Source: Streptomyces globosus (lineage in GTDB: Bacteria; Actinomycetota; Actinomycetes; Streptomycetales; Streptomycetaceae). From it: a stretch of DNA of 64,000 nucleotides. Positions 16,147 through 24,200 of this stretch are shown one piece after another. The notes beneath the pieces are model-generated. The model searched no databases and was not told where the DNA came from. It saw only the letters and a program-made list of their open reading frames with translations. Positions within the stretch are counted from its first letter, which is position 1, and every line of letters begins with the position of its first letter. A program made the position numbers and the translations under genes. The DNA lies in contig NZ_CP030862.1 of the NCBI RefSeq assembly GCF_003325375.1, positions 3,165,501 to 3,229,500 on the forward strand. Direction: 5' to 3'.

Positions 16147-17493
16147 ATGAACAGAGCCGCCCGCAGGGCGCTGCGCGCCGCGGCCGCCGCAGCCGGCGCC
16201 ACCGCACTGCTGTTGGCCGCCGGGCCCGTCGGCGCGACGGCCGTGCCCCGCCTCGCCGACGGCGCCCCCCGCGTGGAGGTCCCCGGCCCGGAGGACGGGA
16301 CGGTCGCCGGCTCGGGCCACGTCCGCGTGACCTCGCCGGGCCGGGCCGCGAGCGGGGCCCGCCTCTCGGACGCGGCCCGGGCCGCCGACGGCAAGGTCAC
16401 GAAGGCCGTCGACAACGGCCCCTCCGCCGACCGCCTGGACGTCGTCGTCGTCGGAGACGGCTACACCGCCGCCGAACTCGACCGCTTCCACAGCGACACG
16501 CTGGCCAAGTGGGCCGAGATCACGGCTGTCGAGCCGTACGCCACCTACCGCAACCTCTTCAACGTGTGGACCGTCGACGCGGTCTCCCACGACTCCGGCG
16601 TCACCGGCGACCCGGACCGGGACACCGTCCGCGACACCGCGCTCGGCTCCTACTTCTGGTGCGAGGACATCGAGCGCCTGCTCTGCATCGACGAGGAGAA
16701 GGTGGACTCGTACGTCGAGAAGGCACCCGACGCCGATCTCGTCATCGTCCTCGCCAACAGCGCCAAGTACGGCGGCGCCGGCTACAACGAACGCAGCGCC
16801 ACCCTCGGCTACGAGGGCATCTCCACGGCCTCGGCCGGCAACGCCAAGTCCGGCCAGGTGGCCATCCACGAGACCGGCCACTCCCTCGGCAAGCTCGCCG
16901 ACGAGTACTTCTACCCGGACACGCCCGGCTACGAGAAGTACGAGGGCCCCGAGCCCGCCGACTCCAACACCTCCACCCTGACCGCCGACCGGATGGCCGC
17001 CGCCCGCACCAAGTGGCACCGCTGGCTGGGCGAGCCGTCCCCCGACGGCGGCACCGTCGGCGCGTACGAGGGCGGCGGCTACTACACGACCGGCCTGTTC
17101 CGGCCCACCGACAACTCGCTGATGCGGGTCCTCGGCAAGCCGTTCAACCTCCCCGGCACAGAGGCGATGATCGCCGGCTTCTACCAGCACGCGAAGCCCG
17201 TCAGCGCCCTCACCCCCACCGGCCGGGTGCTGCGGCTGCCGCAGCGGGCCAAGGTGTCCGTCCCCCGCCTGACGGGGGCGGACGGGCGGCAGCTCGACGT
17301 CCGCTGGCACCTCGACGGCCGCGAGCTCAAGCGGTTCGCCGGGCGCACGAACGTGGCAGTCGCCGAACTGTGGCTCACGGACCTGCGCACGCACCGGCTG
17401 TCGGTCACCGTCGAGGACCGCACCCCGGCGGTCCGGGACCCGGAGACGGCGGCGTTCCTGCGCACGACCCTGACGTGGAAGGTCCGCCTCTAG
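16147..17493 (+). CDS. Secreted peptidase of family M64 (IgA peptidase family)
   Basis: This 448-aa protein begins at ATG 16147 after a GGGGGA stretch and has a clear signal peptide (RAARRALRAAAAAAGATALLL, cleavage near AVP). The catalytic zinc motif is IHETGHSLGKLADEYFYPD (H241, E242, H245), the HExGH...DEY form typical of M64. Upstream, VVVVGDGYTA and FNVWTVDAVSHDSGV are also M64 landmarks. The C-terminal 120 residues form a beta-rich domain. It should be an exported zinc endopeptidase. The divergent XRE-TPR gene is a candidate regulator. Confidence 0.88.
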   Translation: MNRAARRALRAAAAAAGATALLLAAGPVGATAVPRLADGAPRVEVPGPEDGTVAGSGHVRVTSPGRAASGARLSDAARAADGKVTKAVDNGPSADRLDVVVVGDGYTAAELDRFHSDTLAKWAEITAVEPYATYRNLFNVWTVDAVSHDSGVTGDPDRDTVRDTALGSYFWCEDIERLLCIDEEKVDSYVEKAPDADLVIVLANSAKYGGAGYNERSATLGYEGISTASAGNAKSGQVAIHETGHSLGKLADEYFYPDTPGYEKYEGPEPADSNTSTLTADRMAAARTKWHRWLGEPSPDGGTVGAYEGGGYYTTGLFRPTDNSLMRVLGKPFNLPGTEAMIAGFYQHAKPVSALTPTGRVLRLPQRAKVSVPRLTGADGRQLDVRWHLDGRELKRFAGRTNVAVAELWLTDLRTHRLSVTVEDRTPAVRDPETAAFLRTTLTWKVRL

Positions 17494-17505
17494 GACGGAC
17501 GGACC

Positions 17506-18672
17506 CTAGCCCGCAGCCGCCTCCGCCGCGTACCTCCAGAACGCCCGCATCACCTCCGGGGCGGCGGGGCCGGTGAGGCGGACCTGGGTGAGGAGGATCG
17601 CCGCGGAGCCCCGGGAGGGCGTCACATGGGCGGCCGTCCCGGTTCCGCCGACCCAGCCGTAGCGGCCGGGGACGTTCCACGGGTCGCGGGGCCGGACGTC
17701 CACCGAGCCGCCGAACCCCCACCCCTGCCCCTCCAGGAACGGTTCGGCGTCCGCCCGCTGGTCCGGCGTCAGCCAGTCCGTCGTCATCCGCTGCACCGAC
17801 TCCGGCTGCAGCAGCCGGCCCCGCCCGCCGTCGAGGGCGCCGCCGGCGAGCAGCATGCGGGCGAAGGCGTGCCAGTCGTCCGCCGTCGACACGAGCCCTC
17901 CCGCCCCGGACGGGAACGCCGGTTCCGCGCTCCACTGCCCGTTCGGGGCGTCGACGCGTTCCAGCCCGCCCGCGCCCTGCCGGTAGAGGGAGGTGAAGCG
18001 GCCCAGATCGGAGGCGGGCACCGAGAACGCGGTGTCGGCCATGCCGAGGGGCTCGAAGACGCGTTCCTCGAGGAACGCGGGCAGCGGAGTTCCCGAGACC
18101 CGCGCCACGAGGACGCCCAGGATGTCGTACGCGGTGTTGTACAGCCAGGCCTCGCCCGGCTGGTGCAGCAGCGGGATCCGGGACAGCGCCGCCATCCAGG
18201 CGTCCGGTGCGGGCACCTGCTGCGGCTGCGGCGGCCCCTGCCCCAGCTCGGTGACGAGCGGCCGGACCGCGGGCAGGTCGGTCCCGGCGGGGGAGAAGCC
18301 GATGCCGGCGCGGGACGTCATCAGGTCGAAGACGGTGATCTCCCGGTCGGCGGGGGCGACCTCGCCGACCGGGCCGGCGGGTGTGCGCACCACGACGGGT
18401 GAGGCCAGCTCAGGCAGCCACGGCGCGACCAGGTCGTCCAGGGCCAGCCGGCCGTCCTCGACGAGCATCAGCACGGCGGCCGCCGTGACGGGCTTGGTCA
18501 GGGAGGCGATCCGGAACAGGGAGTCGCGGACCATCGGCGCGCTGCCCTCGACATCGGCGGAGCCGACCGCCTCGACCTCCAGCCGCCCGTCCCGGGACAC
18601 CAGGCCCACCGCCCCCGGCAGCTCCCCGCGCTCGACGTACGGCTCCAGCAGCTCGCGCAGACCGCCCATCAC
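17506..18672 (-). CDS. Serine hydrolase of the beta-lactamase/esterase (class C) family
   Basis: This protein of 387-388 aa starts at the ATG pair 18672/18669. The catalytic tetrad S-x-x-K is SLTK (S57, K60 counted from the first Met), followed by a Y-x-N-like YNT in AWLYNTAYDILG. PWNVPGRYGWVGGTGT near the C-terminus takes the place of the third (H/K-x-G) motif. There is no signal peptide, so it is probably a cytosolic esterase or D-aminopeptidase-like enzyme rather than a resistance beta-lactamase. It is convergent with the M64 gene and divergent from the GNAT gene. Confidence 0.88.
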   Translation of the reverse strand: MMGGLRELLEPYVERGELPGAVGLVSRDGRLEVEAVGSADVEGSAPMVRDSLFRIASLTKPVTAAAVLMLVEDGRLALDDLVAPWLPELASPVVVRTPAGPVGEVAPADREITVFDLMTSRAGIGFSPAGTDLPAVRPLVTELGQGPPQPQQVPAPDAWMAALSRIPLLHQPGEAWLYNTAYDILGVLVARVSGTPLPAFLEERVFEPLGMADTAFSVPASDLGRFTSLYRQGAGGLERVDAPNGQWSAEPAFPSGAGGLVSTADDWHAFARMLLAGGALDGGRGRLLQPESVQRMTTDWLTPDQRADAEPFLEGQGWGFGGSVDVRPRDPWNVPGRYGWVGGTGTAAHVTPSRGSAAILLTQVRLTGPAAPEVMRAFWRYAAEAAAG

Positions 18673-18851
18673 TACCGCCTCTCGCAGGTACGCCGTCGGG
18701 GGTGCACCTGCCGCATCCTAGGGTTCCGGCCGCGGCGATCGCGGTTGCGACGGCGGGTACGGCCCCCGGGTCCGCCGTGTGGGGGAAGGCGGCCGGCGCC
18801 CCCGCCCACCCCCGATTTCCGCAGCCCGCGCCGCTTCGGCAGGATGGTGCC

Positions 18852-19388
18852 ATGACCGAGATCCGCACCCCCCGCCTCCTCCTGCGCCGCTGGGGCGACG
18901 ACGACGTCGTCCCCCTGTCGGAAATCAACGCCGATCCGGCGGTGATGCGCTGGACCGGCGACGGCGCACCCCTCGACCCGGACGCCACCGCAGGGGAGGT
19001 CGAGCGGTGGGAGGAGGAGTGGGACGACGAGGGCTTTGGGCAGTTCGCGGTGGAACTGCTCGGCTCCGGCGAGCTGATCGGCGCGGTCGGCCTCTCGGTG
19101 GTGGCCGACGACCTGCCGGGCCTCCCCTCCGACGTGGAGATCCGCTGGCGGCTGGGCCGCCAGTTCTGGGGCCAGGGCTACGCCTCCGAGGCGGCGCAGG
19201 CCGCGCTCGAGTTCGCCCTCCAGGACCGGGGCGTCGACCGGGTCGTCGCCGTCGTGCGAGTCGGCGACCACACCTCGGCGAACATCGCCGAGAAGCTCGG
19301 CATGGCCGCGGAGCGGGAGATCACCCACCCCGAGCAGGGCCACGCCCTCCAGGTGTATGCCATCGACCTGACCGAGTACGCGGCCTGA
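18852..19388 (+). CDS. GNAT family N-acetyltransferase (RimJ/RimL-like)
   Basis: A 178-aa protein from ATG 18852. The opening TEIRTPRLLLRRWGDDDVVPLSEINADPAVMRW is the RimJ/RimL-type start. The acetyl-CoA-binding loop is RLGRQFWGQGYASEAAQAALEFAL (the Q/R-x-x-G-x-G/A signature as GQGYAS), and SANIAEKLGMAAERE is the usual C-terminal element. It should transfer acetyl from acetyl-CoA to an amine on a protein terminus, antibiotic or metabolite; the target is unknown. It is probably monocistronic and convergent with the HNH gene four bases after its stop. Confidence 0.9.
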   Translation: MTEIRTPRLLLRRWGDDDVVPLSEINADPAVMRWTGDGAPLDPDATAGEVERWEEEWDDEGFGQFAVELLGSGELIGAVGLSVVADDLPGLPSDVEIRWRLGRQFWGQGYASEAAQAALEFALQDRGVDRVVAVVRVGDHTSANIAEKLGMAAEREITHPEQGHALQVYAIDLTEYAA

Positions 19389-19392
19389 CGGC

Positions 19393-20160
19393 TCAGGAGC
19401 AGGTGTCCAGCATCGTCCCCAGCATCCGCTTCTCGTCCTCCGTGGCCGTGAGCCCGTAGGCGGCCTTCACGGTCGTCCAGGCGCGCGCGTACTGGCACCA
19501 GCTCGACCGGTCCGGCGGCTGCCAGCGGTCCGGCGCCTGGTCGCCCTTCGACCGGTTGGAGGCTGCCGACACGGCGAGCAGCTGGGGGCGGCGGAGGTCG
19601 TTGGCGAACGCCTTCCGCCTGGCGGCGTCCCACGCGGATGCGCCCGACCGCCACCCCTCGGCGAGCGGCACGACGTGGTCGATGTCCATCCGCGACGCCT
19701 CGGTGACGACGGCCCCGTCGTAGAGGCTGCGCCACTTCCCGGTGACGGCCCGGCATTCGGCGTCGCGGACCACGTCCTGCCCGTCGCGCTGGAGGACCGT
19801 TTCACGGGTGTCGCACCTGTCGCCCTGCTCGGCCCAGTGCGTGAACCTGGACCGGCTGTATCCGGCCATCGTCCCCGGGGGTGCGACGGTCAGGGCGGCG
19901 AGCTGAGCCCGGGCCGTCGCGGCGTCCGCCAGCCCCGGCAGGACGTCCCCGCGGGCCGGCTCGGCGCCGCCCGCGGGCGGGGCGGACGGCGCCGCGGTCG
20001 ACGCCGGCGGGGACGGCAGGGCGCCGCCCCCGCCCGGAACCGGCACTCCGCTTCCGCCTCCGGCCCCGTGGCCGACCGGACTCCCGGCGCACCCCGCCAC
20101 CGCCACGACCAGCGCCGAGGCCGCCACCCGCACACGGCGCAGCGGTATCTGACGCCCCAT
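19393..20160 (-). CDS. HNH-endonuclease-family (DUF1524-like) lipoprotein
   Basis: A 255-aa protein from ATG 20160. A basic N-region, a hydrophobic core and a VVAVAGCAGS lipobox mark it as an exported lipoprotein. A Gly/Pro-rich linker (about 35-75) follows. The nuclease part has MDIDHVVPLAEGW, the D-x-D-H-x-x-P-L form of the HNH/DUF1524 active site, then FANDLRRPQLLAVSAASNRSKGDQAPDRWQPP and WCQYARAWTTVKAAYGL, all typical of secreted actinobacterial HNH proteins. Two Cys pairs may form disulfides. The role (nutrient scavenging, competition or conjugation defence) is not known. Confidence 0.85.
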   Translation of the reverse strand: MGRQIPLRRVRVAASALVVAVAGCAGSPVGHGAGGGSGVPVPGGGGALPSPPASTAAPSAPPAGGAEPARGDVLPGLADAATARAQLAALTVAPPGTMAGYSRSRFTHWAEQGDRCDTRETVLQRDGQDVVRDAECRAVTGKWRSLYDGAVVTEASRMDIDHVVPLAEGWRSGASAWDAARRKAFANDLRRPQLLAVSAASNRSKGDQAPDRWQPPDRSSWCQYARAWTTVKAAYGLTATEDEKRMLGTMLDTCS

Positions 20161-20413
20161 GAATCCCCCCACGATCCCCCCTGAACCGGTTCCGCACCGC
20201 ACTCCGTCCGGTCAAGACTACCCAGACCCGGACAATCAACGGCCGCCGCCCGCCCCCGAGACGGGCTGCGGCACGCCCCCGTCGCCGACCCTGGCCCGGG
20301 CGTTGTCAGAGGGCCTCGCTAGTGTCCCCGACATACCGCAGCTCAGGGGTGATTTCTCGCCTCTGGCCAATGCTGCGCGGAACCGGATCGGGCAGGCGGA
20401 GAGGCACGTACTG
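20161..20413 (+). other. Intergenic/leader region of the DUF4132-MoxR module
   Basis: The DUF4132 frame is open back to an ATG at 20159 that overlaps the divergent ATG of the HNH gene. I take 20161-20413 as leader because its conceptual translation is Pro-rich and not family-like, and GGAGAGG (20398-20404) is well placed for ATG 20414. A TAGTGT hexamer (20320-20325) could be a -10, with no good -35. Confidence 0.4.
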
Positions 20414-21280
20414 ATGGCATGGCTGGCAGCGGGCGAGGGGTACGAAATCGCCCTGATCGACGGAAAGGTGGCGGCTCGGTCCGCCACCGGGCGGGCTGCG
20501 GGACGGCAGTTGAAGTCCCTGCCCAAGGCCCTGCGCGAGCACCCCGAGGTGGACCGGCTGCGCAGGCTCGCCGAATGGCTCGACCGGCACGAGGCGGCCT
20601 GCACCGCGCAGGTCGACGCGTGGATGGTGTCCTCGCTGCCCGTCCCGACCGCGCTCCTCGCGAGCGTCTGGCAGGACGAGGCCTGGCAGGGCGCGCTGCG
20701 CGACACGGCCGTCGTCGGCGACGACCCGGACGAGGTCGGCTTCCTCCGCGACGCGACCTCCTCCGGCGAGCTGAAGGTCGTCAACCTGGACGGCGAGACC
20801 GTACGGCTCTCGCCGCGCACCGTCACCCTGCCGCACCCGGTGCTGCTGCCCGACCTGGACGACGTACGAGACTTCGCGGCCGAACTCGGCATCGTGCAGC
20901 GCGTCGAGCAGATCCACCGGGCCACCTGGCACAAGCCGGAGGGGCTGGAGGACAAGGCCACCGAGGTCCGCGACTACGCGGGCGGCGTCTTCCCCCACCG
21001 CTTCGGCCTCGCGGCCCGCGCCACCTCGCTCGGCTACCGGGTCTCCGGCGGCTACGCCACCTGCGCGGTCCGCGACTCGGGGCGCGGCGTGGAGGCTGCC
21101 GTCTGGATCGGGGAGCCCTACTACGACGCCGAGACCGCGACGGGTGCACTGACCTGGCACGACGCGGACGGCCGGACGGTCCGCCTGGCCGAGGTCGGCC
21201 CGGTCGCCTGGTCCGAGGGGATGCGCATGGCCGCGGCGCTCTACGCCGGCCGCAAGATCGAAGAGGGCAAGGACGCGTGA
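20414..21280 (+). CDS. DUF4132 domain-containing protein
   Basis: A 288-aa cytosolic protein. It opens with MAWLAAGEGYEIALIDGKVAAR and LKSLPKALREHPEVDRLRRLAEWLDRHE, and later has the DUF4132-like stretch RTVTLPHPVLLPDLDDVRDFAAELG...VEQIHRATWHKPEG, then LEDKATEVRDYAGGVFPHRFGLAARATSLGYRVSGGY. DUF4132 genes are often neighbours of MoxR/VWA genes, as here; the molecular role is unknown. The chosen start has GGAGAGG upstream. ATG 20159, which would add 85 Pro-rich residues, is the alternative. The TGA overlaps the next ATG by one base (TGATG), so the next gene is coupled. It is the first gene of a five-gene same-strand module. Confidence 0.8.
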   Translation: MAWLAAGEGYEIALIDGKVAARSATGRAAGRQLKSLPKALREHPEVDRLRRLAEWLDRHEAACTAQVDAWMVSSLPVPTALLASVWQDEAWQGALRDTAVVGDDPDEVGFLRDATSSGELKVVNLDGETVRLSPRTVTLPHPVLLPDLDDVRDFAAELGIVQRVEQIHRATWHKPEGLEDKATEVRDYAGGVFPHRFGLAARATSLGYRVSGGYATCAVRDSGRGVEAAVWIGEPYYDAETATGALTWHDADGRTVRLAEVGPVAWSEGMRMAAALYAGRKIEEGKDA

Positions 21281-24200
21281 TGACGACCACGACCACCACC
21301 ACCACGACCGCGACGACCGCCACCACCGCCCTCCGGGCCGAACAGCTCCTGAAGGCGGGCGCCGTCCTCCCGGTCGGCACCCCCGACGCCGGCCCGTCCG
21401 CCGTCGACCTGACCGCCCGCGCCTACCGGCACCCCGCCCTGCCCGAAGGCCGCGTCGTCGTCCGCCTCGCCGCCGCCGAACTGGGCCCGGCCGAGGACCT
21501 GGCCGCCGGCTTCCTCGGGCTCGTCCCCGACGCGGCCGAGCCGCCCGTCGTCGGCCTCGGCCAGCGCCAGGCCCTCGGCTTCCCCGAATGGGTCCTCGTC
21601 CACCACCCCGAGGACGGCCACCACGCCCTCGCGGTCGTCCCCGAACTCGACCGGGTCGCCCGCCAGGCCAAGAACAAGCCCAAGGCCGCCCTCGACGCCT
21701 GCCACGAACTCGCCGGCCGGCTCGCCGCCGCCGTCCCGCACTTCCTGCCCGTCTTCTACGAGCAGGCCGCGCGCCTCTTCCTCGCCGTCGAGAACACCAC
21801 CTACGCCGCCCAGCTGTTCGGCCGCGCCCGCGACGCCGAGGCCCAGCACGGCCTCGCCGTCGACGAGGACCGCCTCGACGCGGTCTTCCTGGAGTTCGCC
21901 CTCGTCGGCGCCCTCCCCGTGAAGGTACTCACCGGCTACGCCAAGGCGCTCTCCGCCCGCGTCGGCCCCGAGGAGGCCCACGCCCGCTTCGTGCGCCTGT
22001 GCGTGCGCCGCACCGCCGGCGGCCTGCCGCCGTCCGCGCAGGCCGCGACCGAGCTCCGCCGCCTCGCCCGCGCCGCCGGGATCACCGGGAACCGCGCCGA
22101 GCAGGACTACCTGGCCGAACTGCTGCCGCTGCCCGCCACCCTGCGCGCCGCGTACGGCTGGTGGAAGGCCCACCGCACCGCGCTCGTCGCGCTCGCCCGG
22201 CGCGAACCCGCCGTCCGCGGCACCCTGCTCGAACTGATGCCGCCCGGCGGTGACGGCGACCTCACCGACCTGTGGCTGGAGGTCCTGGAGGAGTCCGGGG
22301 CGACCGCCGGCCTCATCGACGCAGGGCTGCCCGCCGAAGAGCGCTGCACCGACGGCACCTCCGGCTGGCTGGAGCGCTTCCACGCCGCCCGCCACAGCGG
22401 CTGGGGCCGCCGCCCCGCCCTGCCTGCCCTCCTCGACCTGGTGGAGCGGGCCGCCGACCGGCTGCGCGCCGAAACCTCGGCGCCGGACCGCGAGGCCGGC
22501 CTGCGGATCGGCGCCCAGGACGTCGACCTCCTCGACCTGCTGCTGTCCCTCGGCATCCCCGTCGCCGACCCCGAGGAGGACGGCACGAAGCAGCGCCGCC
22601 ACCACCGGGACAGGAACATGAACCTCGCCGACTGGGCCGCCGGCGACACCCGCCGCGACCTGGTCGCGCTCGCCGCCGACCCGCGCTTCCGGCCCGCCTT
22701 CCAGCGCGCCGCGTACGCCTTCAACGACGCGCAGAGCGGGGCGGACGCCATGCGCCGGCTCGCCGCCGCACCCGGCGGCCGCACCATGCTCACCGAGTGG
22801 ATGCAGGAGGTCGCCGCCCGCTCCACCGCCCCCGGCCTGCCCCGCCTCCCCGACGCCATCCAGCGCCTGTCCTGGCTGCCCGCCGAGGCCCTCGAACTGG
22901 CCCGCGACGGCGTGGCCGCCGCGGCCGCCGCCGACCTCGGCGAGATCACCGCCCGCACCCTGCGCAGCGGCCTCTTCGAGGAGCTCTCCTGGCCGGCCTG
23001 GGAGACCGCCCTCGCCGAGCTGCAGCCCGCCCGCACCACCCGGCACGGCGACTCCCTGACCGTCGTCGAGGCCTGGCCGTACCTGATCGTCGCCAACGAG
23101 CGGCAGGTCCGCGTCATCGACGCCGACTCCACCGTCCTCACGCACGACCTGCGCGCCCCCGCCGGCAACGCCTACCGCCACGGCTTCCACTACGTCGACG
23201 GCGCCCTGCTCGTCTTCTGGTCCTCCTGGAACACCAGCGAGGTCAAGGGCTACTGGCACACCGACCCCGCCAACGTCTTCACCGTCGGCGGCGACCGCAA
23301 CCACTGGTCGCTGCGCTCCGCCGACGTGAGCCTGCCCCTGCCCGGCGGCGGCCGCACCACCGGCGGCGGCATCCTCCACGCCGGCGACACCGCCCTCCCG
23401 CCCGAGCGGCCCGTGCTGTGCGACGGCACCTCGTACTGGGTGTGGCAGCGCCGCGAGCAGGAGAACGGCGGCGGCTGGTGCGAGTACGACCCCGCCGACG
23501 GGGCCCGCGGCCGCTTCTCGCAGCCCGCGTTCCTCGCCGACGCCCTGCGCGGCCACCCCGCCGACAGCACCCTCTCCGCCGGCGCCGCCTGGCTGCGCCC
23601 CGCGCCCGCCGTCGACGGCTCCGCCCTCGGCCCCGCCGCGGACGGGCTCCTCGGCTGGCACGCCGTCCGCATCCCCGGCCAGGGCTGGTACGGCCGCGAC
23701 ACCGCCGGCCGCAGCGTCCGCCTCCCCGAGGACCGCGGCATGCCCGTCGCCGCCCTCGCCGTCCCCGGCGACGACCGGCCGCGCGCGCTGACGCAGAACT
23801 GGCGCACCCTGTCCATCACCGACCCGGACGGCGTCGTCACCACCGTCACCGGCGGCGACCACCGCAGCGACGGCTTCTCCACCGGAGTCGTCCAGCTGCC
23901 GCCGCTGCCCTTCTGGTACGCGCTGCGCCCCCGCGACCCCGAGGGCTCCGCCGCCCTGCGCGCCGCCGGCGCCGACACCGCCGCCGCGCTGATGAAGGCG
24001 GTCGCCACCGCCGAGAGGACCGAGGACCTGCCCGACCTGGTGCGCGCGGTCCTCCCGCAGGTCACCGACACCAGGCTGATCGCCGGCATCATCGAGGTCG
24101 CGCGGTTCGCCCTCAAGCAGCAGCGGGCGCTCGACGCGATCGCCGCCCGCCTCAACCCCGGCGAGGCCGAGCCCGCCCGGCCCGCCGAGCCGGCGGGCCC

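Noticed and set aside
20158..20161. Overlapping divergent start codons (CATG) of the HNH lipoprotein and the DUF4132 frame
   Set aside because: The plus-strand ATG at 20159 adds 85 Pro-rich residues unlike the family, while ATG 20414 has a proper ribosome-binding site. I therefore treat the overlap as chance.
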